Shown piece after piece: positions 6,939 to 14,643 of a stretch of DNA of 32,495 nt. Both the position numbers and the translations under genes were made by a program. How positions within the stretch are numbered: the first letter of the stretch is position 1; each line of letters opens with the position of its first letter. Under the pieces are notes generated by a model. The model searched no databases, was not told the DNA's origin, and saw only the letters and a list, made by a program, of their open reading frames with translations. The stretch comes from Novosphingobium sp. (GTDB taxonomy: Bacteria; Pseudomonadota; Alphaproteobacteria; Sphingomonadales; Sphingomonadaceae): positions 1 through 32,495 of the forward strand of contig JAQWKP010000038.1 in assembly GCA_029247785.1 (NCBI GenBank), in the 5' to 3' direction.

Positions 6939-7532
6939 ATGGTCAGGATCACCGCCTGCGATGTGCCGGAGGGCAGCCTGCTTGCCGGATTTGGCGGGCC
7001 GGAGGATTATCGCGACTGCTTTTGCCGCGAGATGCCCGGCACGGTCTTGCTGCCCGAGTATATCGAGCGCTTCTATTGCAGCATCGCATTCCGGCCCGAA
7101 CGGCTGGTGCTCGGCCTGATGGGACGCGGCGCGTCCAACAGGGATGCGCGGGCGCTCGCGCGCGGCGAGACTGACCGGATCGCCGTATGGGAGGTCGTGG
7201 AACGAAGGTATGCGTCTGGCCTGGTCGCGGAGCACGGCGAGCGACCAGCGAGCCGCAAGGGCGACCGCCCGTCCGCAGGCCTGCAGCGCCGGGAAGATCG
7301 CAGCTCGGATGCGCTGCGGAACCCAAATACTCGGCATGAGGCTCAACAAAGTGAGGAGATACTTCTCCTCTCCAATGGGACCGACACGGCCAGCTGGCTG
7401 TCGGTGGAGCCGTTGGGCGACAGGACCAGACTTCTGTTCGGATCATGGGTCGGCAAGCCGGAGCGCCATGTCATGCTGGCGCTATACCGGTTGCACCGCT
7501 TGTATTCGCGGGTTCTGCTGGGAGGGTGCTAG
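6939..7532 (+). CDS. Conserved hypothetical protein with an internal insertion
   Basis: A 197-residue protein whose two ends match my memory of an uncharacterised proteobacterial family: an N-terminal part (YRDCFCREMPG, then ERFYCSIAFRPERLVLGL, 24-60; ALARGETDRIAVWEV, 72-86) and a C-terminal part (SWLSVEP, RTRLLFGSW, YRLHRLYSRVLL, 152-194). Between them residues 91-137 are an Arg/Ser/Asp-rich stretch I would not expect, where other members pass directly from the VERR-like segment to the ILLL strand. The reading frame stays open. The start is uncertain: ATG 6939 fits the family start but has no good ribosome binding site, and the open frame extends to 6774. The function is unknown. Confidence 0.5.
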   Translation: MVRITACDVPEGSLLAGFGGPEDYRDCFCREMPGTVLLPEYIERFYCSIAFRPERLVLGLMGRGASNRDARALARGETDRIAVWEVVERRYASGLVAEHGERPASRKGDRPSAGLQRREDRSSDALRNPNTRHEAQQSEEILLLSNGTDTASWLSVEPLGDRTRLLFGSWVGKPERHVMLALYRLHRLYSRVLLGGC

Positions 7533-7605
7533 GCGGCCTCGAGTGGGCTTATCGGGAACGATGGAGCCGGGACACGCCAGGGCGCGAAGGATATTCGATG
7601 GCCTG

Positions 7606-7622
7606 CGGATCGGTTGATCGGC
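7606..7622 (+). repeat. Right copy of a 17-base near-direct repeat
   Basis: Matches the copy at 6766-6782 at 16 of 17 bases. The two copies flank the segment carrying the orphan conserved gene. Confidence 0.35.
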
Positions 7623-7706
7623 GACGCTGTTTCCCGTGGCTCCGGGCATCCCCTTATCGCATTGCCCCTTAGGTGCTCGTTAGGCGATTGTTAACCATCC
7701 GGTCGC

Positions 7707-8244
7707 ATGCTCGGCCGCATGGCCGGATATTCGCGCAGAGCCTTCAGACCAGCGCCGCGCCAGCGGGCGAAACGCTCGGCCCGCGCAATTTCACCGCTCC
7801 TGATCGTCGCGCCGCTGGCGATCCTCACCGCCGTGCTGACATGGGACGGCGCGCCGCCTGCCGCTGACTGACCCGGCGCCGAGCGCGCAGGACACGCAAT
7901 CCGCTCAATTTGCCCGCTGCTCCGGCCCGCTGCGCGAGACCTGCGTCGTCGATGGCGATACCATCTGGTATCACGGCGAGAAGATCCGCATCGCCGACAT
8001 CAACACACCCGAACTGAGCGATCCCCATTGCGCCCAAGAGGCCCAGCTCGCCGAACGCGCGAGCCAGCGCATGGCCGACCTGCTCAACGCCGGTGCCTTC
8101 ACGCTGGAACCCATCGAGCGCGAAACCGACCGCTACGGCCGCACCCTGCGGATCATCACGCGGGGCGGCACAAGCCTCGGCGATGTGCTGGTGGACGAAG
8201 GCCTGGCGGAACACTGGCAGGGTTTTCGCGGGGGCTGGTGTTGA
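7707..8244 (+). pseudogene. Thermonuclease (SNase-like) gene split by a frameshift
   Basis: Two reading frames together make one SNase-type nuclease. From ATG 7707 a basic N-terminus (SRRAFRPAPRQRAKR) and a membrane or signal segment (PLLIVAPLAILTAVL) run to a TGA at 7870-7872. The downstream frame, open from after 7839 to the TGA at 8242-8244, has no ATG, GTG or TTG before the nuclease core: VVDGDT, then RIADINTPEL and DRYGRTL. These supply the Asp, Arg, Asp, Glu and Arg expected at the staphylococcal nuclease active site, so all catalytic residues survive. The shift lies near 7840-7870. The family normally has such a membrane segment joined to the nuclease, so a one-base indel or a sequencing error is likelier than two genes. 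Confidence 0.75.
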
Positions 8245-8277
8245 GGATTCCCGCAGAGCAGGGGAACACCCACCAGC

Positions 8278-8382
8278 ACGTCACCCCTGCGCAGGCAGGG
8301 GTCTATATGACGATACGTATGCTTGCCGCGCTGCAATCAATGGCAAACCTTATCTAGGCCCCTGCCTGCGCAGGGGTGACGT
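8278..8382. repeat. Inverted pair of 28-base palindromic repeat units
   Basis: The unit at 8278-8305 contains CCCCTGCGCAGGCAGGGG, itself able to fold into a hairpin. The unit at 8355-8382 is its reverse complement with one difference over 28 bases. The 49 bases between them hold no gene. The structure resembles a REP/BIME-type intergenic element and sits between the frameshifted nuclease and the GIY-YIG remnant. Confidence 0.75.
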
Positions 8383-8396
8383 GATATGGACATGGC

Positions 8397-8579
8397 ATGC
8401 AAACCGGCTGGGTCTACATCATGACGAACGGCGCACACGGCACGCTCTATATTGGCGTGACGGCCGACCTGCTCGCGCGCATCTCCCAGCACCGCGAAGG
8501 CAAGGGCTCTCAATTCTGCACGAAGCACGGGCTGACAAGGCTAGCCTACGCAGAGCGCCACTCAGCAAGCGTGTCATAA
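8397..8579 (+). pseudogene. GIY-YIG nuclease-domain protein, C-terminally truncated
   Basis: Sixty residues matching the front half of the small GIY-YIG family (UPF0213/YhbQ type): VYIM at 6-9, TLYIGVTADLLARISQHREG at about 16-35, KHGLTRLAYAERH at 43-55. Full members are about 90-100 residues and continue with an AIAREKxxKxW helix that carries the catalytic Glu; here the frame stops after SASVS and I find no continuation in the other frames. The remnant probably lacks activity. It starts 14 bases after the right unit of the inverted repeat. It could be expressed as a short protein but no strong ribosome binding site is visible. Confidence 0.65.
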
Positions 8580-8644
8580 TGGTCAAAGTAGGACCATGAG
8601 TGGCCTATAAATACGGCTATGTTGTGCGCAATTGCTCCACCTTC

Positions 8645-9724
8645 CTACTCCGCCGCCTGCGCCCCAGCCCCTTTCTCACCCTCACCACCCTCACCGAACA
8701 TATCCGGCTCGGTCCCGTCGTCGGCCTCGTCCTCGTCATTGGCACTGGCCTTGCGGCGCTGGTCGAAGTTTGACCAGACGTCGTTCCAATTGCCTTTGGT
8801 TGCGCCCTTGGAATATTCGGTCGCGCGGGTTTCGAAGAAGTTGGCGTGTTCGACGCCGTTGAGCAGCGGGGTGAGCCAGGGCAGTGGGTGGTCTTCGATC
8901 ATGTAGATCGGCTGGAAGCCGAGCTGATCGAGCCGCCAATCGGCGATGTAGCGGATGTAGCGCTTGATGTCCTTGGCGGTCATCCCCGGCACCGGGCCCT
9001 GTTCGAAGGCAAGGTCGATGAAAGCGTCTTCAAGGCGCACCGTCTTCTGGCAGCAATCGATGATGTCTTCCTTGACCGCCTTGGTCAGGCAGCCGCGTTC
9101 CTTGACGAAGGCGTGGAACAGCTTGACGATGCCTTCGCAATGCAGGCTTTCGTCGCGGATCGACCAGGTAACGATCTGGCCCATGCCTTTCATCTTGTTG
9201 AAGCGCGGGAAGTTCATCAGCATGGCGAAGCTGGCGAATAATTGCAGCCCCTCGGTGAAGCCGCCAAACATCGCCAGCGTGCGGGCAATGTCCTCATCGC
9301 TATCGACGCCAAAATTCTGCAGGTAATCGTGCTTGTCGCGCATTTCCTGATATTCGAGGAACATGCCATATTCGCTTTCGGGCATGCCGATGGTGTCAAG
9401 CAGATGCGAATAGGCAGCGATATGCACCGTCTCCATGTTGGAGAATGCCGCCAACATCATCTTGACTTCGGTCGGCTTGAACACGCGGCCATATTTGTCG
9501 TGATAGCAGTCCTGCACCTCAACATCGGCCTGGGTGAAAAAGCGGAAGATCTGGGTGAGCAGATTGCGCTCATGCTCGGAAATCTTCTGGGCCCAGTCGC
9601 GGCAATCCTCGCCCAGCGGCACTTCCTCGGGCATCCAGTGGATCTGCTGCTGACGCTTCCAGAACTCATAGGCCCAGGGATATTCAAACGGCTTGTAGGT
9701 CTTGCGGGCTTCGAGAAGTGCCAT
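8645..9724 (-). CDS. nrdB: Class Ia ribonucleoside-diphosphate reductase, beta subunit
   Basis: The 359-residue small subunit of ribonucleotide reductase, which carries the di-iron centre and tyrosyl radical needed by NrdA to make deoxyribonucleotides. All iron ligands are present: Asp67 (QADVEV), Glu98 and His101 (METVH), Glu158 (GFTEGL), Glu192 and His195 (RDESLH). Tyr105, seven residues after Glu98, is the radical tyrosine. The C-terminus after 325 is an acidic Gly/Glu-rich tail, where the alpha-binding peptide normally sits. The start codon is ATG 9724. Its partner nrdA is about 6.5 kb away on the same strand. A possible degenerate NrdR box pair lies 43 bases upstream. Confidence 0.97.
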   Translation of the reverse strand: MALLEARKTYKPFEYPWAYEFWKRQQQIHWMPEEVPLGEDCRDWAQKISEHERNLLTQIFRFFTQADVEVQDCYHDKYGRVFKPTEVKMMLAAFSNMETVHIAAYSHLLDTIGMPESEYGMFLEYQEMRDKHDYLQNFGVDSDEDIARTLAMFGGFTEGLQLFASFAMLMNFPRFNKMKGMGQIVTWSIRDESLHCEGIVKLFHAFVKERGCLTKAVKEDIIDCCQKTVRLEDAFIDLAFEQGPVPGMTAKDIKRYIRYIADWRLDQLGFQPIYMIEDHPLPWLTPLLNGVEHANFFETRATEYSKGATKGNWNDVWSNFDQRRKASANDEDEADDGTEPDMFGEGGEGEKGAGAQAAE

Positions 9725-9766
9725 AGGTCCGGTGCTCCGATCAGGTGACTGCTACGCGGCTGCGGA

Positions 9767-9814
9767 CCTTCCTAGATAGTGACGCGAAGGGTGCTTCGCC
9801 ACTAGTGCCGGGGA
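9767..9814 (-). promoter_or_regulatory. Possible degenerate NrdR box pair before nrdB
   Basis: Two 16-base windows, 9767-9782 and 9799-9814, are spaced 32 bases centre to centre, as in the nrdA promoter. The first keeps the half-site TAGTG, the second keeps CCACTA; the other halves are poor. By position (43-90 bases before the nrdB start) and spacing this could be a weak NrdR repressor site. It is much less convincing than the pair before nrdA. Confidence 0.35.
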
Positions 9815-9837
9815 GTTATCCATAACCGCGCTTAACC

Positions 9838-10575
9838 CTACTGCTTGACCATCGAGAAATCGGCCTCGGGGACTGTTTCAGTGCGCCCGAAAAAGCGATC
9901 AAGGTCTTCGCCGGTCGAGGCTTTGCGGGTGCGTTCTGCCTCCGGGTTGAAGTCGGCGGCGATGCGTTGCTGGGCGCGCTGGGTAGCGGGGCGTTCCGCG
10001 ATGCGGCCGCGCCATTCGACCAGGGCGGGATGCGCCGCAGGATCGAAGCCGTGGAATTCAAGGTAATTGGCCCAGGGCTGCATCGCCATATCGGCAATCG
10101 AAAAAGCCCCACCAGCGAGCCATTCGCGGCTTTGCAGGCGCTCGTCCAACACGCGGTAAAGCTTCTCGGCGACCGCGCGATAACGCCCTTCGGCATAGGG
10201 CTCGCTGCCGGGCCGCAGCACCAGCGAGAAATGATTGAGCTGGCCGAGCAGCGGGCCATAATTGGCCATCTGCGCCATCAGCCACTGCATCACCTCGGCG
10301 CGCTCGGGCTGGCTGGCGGGGAGGAATTTGCCTTCGCGCTCGGCGAGCCAGTGCAGGATCGCACCCGATTCGGCGAGGGGCTGGCCGAGCCGCGGGTCCT
10401 CCAGCACCGGCACCTTGCCGATCGGGTTCATGGCAGTAAATTCCGGCGCGAACTGGGCCTGGGCAAACACGGCGACATGGCGCAGCTCATAGTCGAGCGC
10501 GCATTCCTCCAGCATCAGGATCACCTTGGTGACATTGGGGCTGTTCATGCCATGGAGGACGAGCGTTTCGGACAT
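9838..10575 (-). CDS. Glutathione S-transferase family protein
   Basis: A 245-residue GST. The thioredoxin-like domain shows SPNVTKVILMLEE (12-24), the cis-proline motif KVPVLED (54-60, Pro56) and ESGAILHWLAE (69-79), which bind glutathione; the all-helical domain follows with FSIADMAMQPW. The Asn/Thr in the first motif in place of a catalytic Tyr or Ser resembles the Nu-class/YfcG-like group, which acts in disulphide or conjugate chemistry. It begins 19 bases after the DUF1214 gene on the same strand, so the two probably form an operon. It may conjugate or isomerise an intermediate of the surrounding catabolic genes. Confidence 0.93.
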   Translation of the reverse strand: MSETLVLHGMNSPNVTKVILMLEECALDYELRHVAVFAQAQFAPEFTAMNPIGKVPVLEDPRLGQPLAESGAILHWLAEREGKFLPASQPERAEVMQWLMAQMANYGPLLGQLNHFSLVLRPGSEPYAEGRYRAVAEKLYRVLDERLQSREWLAGGAFSIADMAMQPWANYLEFHGFDPAAHPALVEWRGRIAERPATQRAQQRIAADFNPEAERTRKASTGEDLDRFFGRTETVPEADFSMVKQ

Positions 10576-10594
10576 TATCGGGATTCTCCGTGGA

Positions 10595-11839
10595 TCAGAT
10601 CAAGTAACGGCGAGTCACCGAATGAAAGCGGGCGCGCAGCTGTTCGGAACGCTCATCGGGAGTCACCCGGGCGCTGTCTTCGGGCATGTGGTCGGCGATC
10701 TCGGCATGCTTGACCAGCTGTGTGTTGAACACCAGCCCGTCAGTGACGAAATTGTTGCGCGCGGTGATATTGCCGCGCTCGAAACCCTGGGTGTCGATCC
10801 AATTGTGAAAGCCGGGGTCCGAGTGGGCCAGGACCATGCGGACCTTGCCGTCGCTATCGGTAGTGCTGCGCGCCGGGGTGTAGCTCACCGGTCGGTATAG
10901 ATAGTCCATGCTGCTCATGAACACGCCCATATTGGTGAGCATCCAGAAAGTGTCGGTGGCGTCGAATGTGATCACCAGCGCCTCGTCGGGAGCGAGTTTC
11001 CAGCACATGTTGTCGATCGCCCGTCCGCGCACGGCGTCGAGCGCTTCGTTATAGACCGGATCGTCAAGATCGCGCCTTTCGGAAGGAAAGCGGTTGGGCC
11101 GTTCGATATCGACGTTCTCGGAAAATTCGTATGACCAGTCAGGCCAGTCCTGCATCAGCTCTTCAACGAAGGTTCCGGCCCATTGGGTCGCCGCGATCAT
11201 TTCGGCGGGATCGGGCATCGGGCGCGGCTCGGCCATGCCGACGCGCTCAATCCGCATTTGCGCGGGCAATTCCGACCAGTCGTCAAAGCCCTGACGAATG
11301 AACAGCTTTCGCGATCCCGGCGTGGTTGGCAGCCAGTTGGACCCGCGTTCCGGCCCGCCGATATATACCTCGAAACTGCCGTCCCAGCCAATCTCCATGT
11401 CCTGGGCGAGCAGGTTCGCCTCGGGGGTGTCGCCGAACGGATCGTGCAAGCCGCGCCGTCCGGGAGGGTGCTCCGGGCGCGGTCCCTGCACAGCAATGTT
11501 GAAGAAACGCGCAGTGCCACGATTGCCGGTGATGCGATAGACGCTCTCTCCGTCGATCCAGGCCTGCTGATAGGTATAATCGGCATTGTCGCCGCCCAGC
11601 TTGCAGAACGGTGTGCAGAATTCGTGGATCACCGGGAACTTGGTGTTCTTCGTCTCCAGCGCGAGATCGAAAGCCTGGCCGAGATTCTGCGTAAGGAAGC
11701 GCAGCGCGTCGGCGCGTTGCAAACCGTTGGCCGGATTGTGATCCTTGAAAATCCCCTCGCCCGCGGCTTCGAGCTTGCCGCAAAAGTCCTTCCACGCCGC
11801 GCGCAGATCGGCATCGTCATTGCAGTCACCAAAGGCCAT
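10595..11839 (-). CDS. DUF1214 domain-containing protein
   Basis: A 414-residue protein whose C-terminal half (about 270-400) is a DUF1214 domain, with SYTPARSTTDSDGKVRMVLAHSDPG-type strands and GNITARNNFV. No signal peptide is seen. Members occur in catabolic clusters of mycobacteria and sphingomonads; a biochemical function is not established to my knowledge. GGAGAGGACCA precedes the ATG at 11839. It leads an apparent two-gene operon with the GST gene and is divergent from the amidohydrolase at 11990, sharing a 150-base promoter region that holds a 12-base palindrome. Confidence 0.88.
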   Translation of the reverse strand: MAFGDCNDDADLRAAWKDFCGKLEAAGEGIFKDHNPANGLQRADALRFLTQNLGQAFDLALETKNTKFPVIHEFCTPFCKLGGDNADYTYQQAWIDGESVYRITGNRGTARFFNIAVQGPRPEHPPGRRGLHDPFGDTPEANLLAQDMEIGWDGSFEVYIGGPERGSNWLPTTPGSRKLFIRQGFDDWSELPAQMRIERVGMAEPRPMPDPAEMIAATQWAGTFVEELMQDWPDWSYEFSENVDIERPNRFPSERRDLDDPVYNEALDAVRGRAIDNMCWKLAPDEALVITFDATDTFWMLTNMGVFMSSMDYLYRPVSYTPARSTTDSDGKVRMVLAHSDPGFHNWIDTQGFERGNITARNNFVTDGLVFNTQLVKHAEIADHMPEDSARVTPDERSEQLRARFHSVTRRYLI

Positions 11840-11954
11840 TGGTCCTCTCCTTGGATTTGGATCAGGTCTATAGCATCACTTCGCATTGAGCTACGTTCGA
11901 AGCAGGATCGCCAGGGTTTTTTTGTCTCGCCCGGCATGGCAAGGTAAACCAAGC

Positions 11955-11966
11955 CTATCTAGATAG
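11955..11966. promoter_or_regulatory. 12-base palindrome in the divergent promoter region
   Basis: CTATCTAGATAG is a perfect palindrome located between the divergent DUF1214 and amidohydrolase genes, 23 bases before the amidohydrolase start. The place suits an operator for a dimeric repressor controlling one or both transcripts. No regulator gene lies next to it. Confidence 0.4.
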
Positions 11967-11989
11967 AATAATAGCCAATGGAGGATGAC

Positions 11990-13225
11990 ATGGGACAGGT
12001 CGCAGCAAGTGTGCCCGATGCAGTCAGGCCATATGTCGGTCGTATCGTTGACGTGGACAGCCACGAGATGATGCCGGCGCAGGTCTGGGAAGAGACTTTC
12101 GGCGATATTGCCAAACCGATTGCAGACCTGATCAAGTCGCAGCCGCCTCGTCCCAATCATGCCAGCATTCCCGATTATCCGGGCGACACCATGCCGATCG
12201 ATGCGGACACAATCTACAAGGTGAAAGGGCCGGTTGCCCCCGGTGCCGTCGATATGGACCGCCGGCTCGAGGTGATGGATCTCATGGGCATCAAGAGCCA
12301 GTTGCTGTTCCCGACATCGATCGGGCTCTGGGGCATCCAGCTTGCCACCGCAGGACCCGAGGACAAGATGCTGCAATTGTTCGGCGGCACGCCTGAAGAG
12401 GGGCGGGAATTTGGCCGGGGGCTGGTGGACGCGCATAACGAATGGCTGTCAGGCGTGGCCAGGCAGTCAAGCCGGATGAAGACGGTCGCGCCGGTCTATG
12501 GCGATACGGTAGAGGAATTGATCGCGAACACCAGGCGCCAGATCGACGCCGGAATGGCCGGTATCTGGATCGGCACTGGGGCTCCGCTCGCAGGCAAGTC
12601 GCCGGCCCACAACGACCTCGATCCTTTCTATGCAATGCTTGCAGAGGCGAAGGTCGCTCTGCATTTCCACATCGGCGGTTCGGGCACTTTCCTGCGCACC
12701 AACGAGTGGTGCAACGCGCCTGCGTTCGAGGGCTTCAAATGGACACAGGAGATCAGCCTCGACCCCTGGTGGCTGTCAGTCGTTCACCTGTCCGTGCAAA
12801 ACTTCATCGCCACCATGGTTACAGGTGCGGTGTTCGATCGGCATCCAGAGCTCTACGTCTGCTCGCAGGAGCACACCGCGCACTGGATCGGCCCGCTCGC
12901 CCATTCGCTCGACATGTGGCACCACAACAATCATTCGCTGCATGAGAAGGAATATATGGGTGGCCGGATGATGAAACGGCTCCCGATGCTTCCTTCGGAA
13001 TATATACGCCACAATGTCCGGGTCATGGCCTTTTCTTTCGAACCCGTCGGTGAATATCTCGACAAATATGGGCTAGAAGAAGTCTACTGCTTTGCAAGCG
13101 ACTATCCGCATGTCGAAGGCGGAGCTGATTTCTACGAGAAGTTCGTCGAGCAGATCGAGAGATTCGGGCCTGACCTGATGGAGAAGTTCTTCGTCACAAA
13201 CGCTGCGGTGCTATTCCCGGACTGA
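11990..13225 (+). CDS. Amidohydrolase family (amidohydrolase 2/ACMSD-like) protein
   Basis: A 411-residue TIM-barrel metal-dependent hydrolase or decarboxylase. VDVDSHEMMP (20-29) takes the place of the usual HxH, a form common in this subfamily; LHFHIGG (224-230) gives His225/227, and ASDYPHVEGG (369-378) gives the metal-ligand Asp371. The ACMSD-like group acts on carboxylated aromatic or cyclic intermediates by decarboxylation or hydrolysis; the substrate here is unknown. The ATG at 11990 is chosen over the one at 11978 because GGAGG at 11981-11985 lies between them, five bases before 11990. It is divergent from DUF1214 and convergent with the cupin array. Confidence 0.9.
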   Translation: MGQVAASVPDAVRPYVGRIVDVDSHEMMPAQVWEETFGDIAKPIADLIKSQPPRPNHASIPDYPGDTMPIDADTIYKVKGPVAPGAVDMDRRLEVMDLMGIKSQLLFPTSIGLWGIQLATAGPEDKMLQLFGGTPEEGREFGRGLVDAHNEWLSGVARQSSRMKTVAPVYGDTVEELIANTRRQIDAGMAGIWIGTGAPLAGKSPAHNDLDPFYAMLAEAKVALHFHIGGSGTFLRTNEWCNAPAFEGFKWTQEISLDPWWLSVVHLSVQNFIATMVTGAVFDRHPELYVCSQEHTAHWIGPLAHSLDMWHHNNHSLHEKEYMGGRMMKRLPMLPSEYIRHNVRVMAFSFEPVGEYLDKYGLEEVYCFASDYPHVEGGADFYEKFVEQIERFGPDLMEKFFVTNAAVLFPD

Positions 13226-13271
13226 CCCCGCGGTGAAGGGGCAAGGAGGGCGGCTAACGCCAGATTGGCGC

Positions 13272-13730
13272 TCAATCCCCTATCGGCTCCGCCGGCAGCA
13301 CGAAAGTCACCAGCCGGCAGGGCTTGTCGCTATCGTTGCGCCAGCCATGCATTACGCCGCGGCAGATGCCGACGTCGCCGGCCTTGAGCACCGCTTCATC
13401 GCCTTCCAGCACCAGCACGCATTCGCCCTCGACGATGTAGAAATGGTCGGCGGTGTTGGTGAAATGCATGCCGGGATCGTCCTGGCCAAGCCCGGGCGGA
13501 TAGGTGGCTAACATCATCGAATAGACCGGGTCGGTCAGCTGGCTCATTGCAAATTCAGCGAAACCCGGCGCCATCGGCGCGGCGTTGCTGGTGCGGGGAA
13601 TCGCGCCGGTCGTCACAACCGTGATCCCCATGCCTTCTGCGGCGGGCTGGGGGATGACGTCATCGGAGACGACACAGCTCTTGCCCTGGGCATCGAGCCC
13701 GGCGATCACGCGGCGCGGGGAATTGCTCAT
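13272..13730 (-). CDS. Cupin protein 5 of a tandem array (last and most divergent)
   Basis: A 152-residue cupin of the BLL6423-like kind, the last gene of the array. It keeps the N-terminal PRRVIAGLDAQGKSC and the second cupin motif GDVGICRGVMHGWRND, but the first motif reads MHFTNTADHFYIVEGE where the other four read H-x-TDT-[IL]-DY. The extra His and the Glu make a fuller set of possible metal ligands than in its sisters. It also lacks the G-x-GR-[TS]-[IV] tail of the others and ends EPIGD. Its ATG overlaps the stop of cupin 4 by four bases. The function is unknown; a role in binding or converting a small acid is possible. Confidence 0.88.
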   Translation of the reverse strand: MSNSPRRVIAGLDAQGKSCVVSDDVIPQPAAEGMGITVVTTGAIPRTSNAAPMAPGFAEFAMSQLTDPVYSMMLATYPPGLGQDDPGMHFTNTADHFYIVEGECVLVLEGDEAVLKAGDVGICRGVMHGWRNDSDKPCRLVTFVLPAEPIGD

Positions 13731-14191
13731 ACAGTTCGTCCTTTTCCAACAGGTTCGGCCGGCAGGTTGACGACGGCGATGCGGGCCGGAGCGTCGCCAT
13801 CATTGCGCCAGGCATGGACGACACCGCGATCGACGAAGAAATCGCCCGCGCACAAGGTCACTTCGTCACTCTCGACAGCCAGAACCACTTCACCTGCCAG
13901 CACGACGATATAGTCGATCGTGTCGGTCGCGTGCCACATCGGTCCGTCCTGACCCATGCCCGGCGGATATTCGACCACCAGGAAGGCGCTGCCACCGCTG
14001 TGCATCACTTCGAAATCGAACGGCCGGTCAGCGGCTTCCGCATTGCCCGCATTATCGGCGGGGATCGCATCGGTGCGCCAGATCATGCCGACACCGCTGC
14101 CACCGGGATCGGGCACGACTCCGTCGAAGATGATGCAGCTCTTGCCTTGCTCATTCAGGCCGGTGACGACGCGGCGCGGCATCGGGTTCAT
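13727..14191 (-). CDS. Cupin protein 4 of a tandem array
   Basis: A 154-residue single-domain cupin. It opens PRRVVTGLNEQGKSC, has the first cupin motif as WHATDTIDYIVVLAGEV and the second as GDFFVDRGVVHAWRND. Only two His stand at usual metal positions, so metal binding is uncertain. The C-terminal GKGRTV is coded by bases (GGAAAAGGACGAACTGTA) that also give AAAGGA as ribosome binding site for cupin 5. Both ends overlap the neighbouring genes by ATGA. The gene is clearly a full-length paralogue of its neighbours rather than a fragment. Confidence 0.9.
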   Translation of the reverse strand: MNPMPRRVVTGLNEQGKSCIIFDGVVPDPGGSGVGMIWRTDAIPADNAGNAEAADRPFDFEVMHSGGSAFLVVEYPPGMGQDGPMWHATDTIDYIVVLAGEVVLAVESDEVTLCAGDFFVDRGVVHAWRNDGDAPARIAVVNLPAEPVGKGRTV

Positions 14192-14643
14192 ATCGTTCTT
14201 CCTTTGCCGAGAGGTTTCGCAGGGATGGTGACCGCAACATAGACTGCCGTCTCCTCGCCATCATTGCGCCAGCCGTGGATTACGCCGCGATCGACCATGA
14301 AGTCGCCGGCGCGCAGCACCACCTCTTCAGTTTCGAGCACGAGAGTAATCTCGCCGCTCACCACCGCGAGATAGTCAATCGTGTCGGTCGCGTGCATGAA
14401 GGCTTCGCCATCCAGGCCCGGCGGCATTTCGGTGAGGATGAAATTGGTGCCTCCCGTATGCAGAGTCGCATTATCATAGGGCGTCGCCGCATCCTGGTTG
14501 CCGCGATTGTCCGCAGGAACGCCCGCCGTACGCCAGATCAGGTTCACAACCGGATCGTGGCGCTCAACGGGCGCATCGATGGTGATGCAGCTCTTGCCTT
14601 GTGCATCAAGGCCGGTGACGACGCGGCGCGGGGCTTGGCTCAT
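14188..14643 (-). CDS. Cupin protein 3 of a tandem array
   Basis: A 151-residue single-domain cupin starting MSQAPRRVVTGLDAQGKSC, very like the start of cupin 5. First motif: MHATDTIDYLAVVSGEI; second: GDFMVDRGVIHGWRND. A middle segment IWRTAGVPADN is shared with cupin 4. It ends GKGRTI, whose codons contain AAAGGAAGA, a good ribosome binding site for cupin 4. The ATG overlaps the stop of cupin 2. Upstream and downstream genes are in the same direction with no gap, so expression must be operonic. Confidence 0.9.
   Translation of the reverse strand: MSQAPRRVVTGLDAQGKSCITIDAPVERHDPVVNLIWRTAGVPADNRGNQDAATPYDNATLHTGGTNFILTEMPPGLDGEAFMHATDTIDYLAVVSGEITLVLETEEVVLRAGDFMVDRGVIHGWRNDGEETAVYVAVTIPAKPLGKGRTI

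Noticed and set aside
8278..8382. CRISPR-like repeat arrangement
   Set aside because: Only two units, in inverted orientation, with no regular spacers and no cas genes.
13226..13271. Possible terminator between the convergent amidohydrolase and cupin genes (CCCC...GGGG)
   Set aside because: The stem is only four bases and no T-tract follows on either strand.
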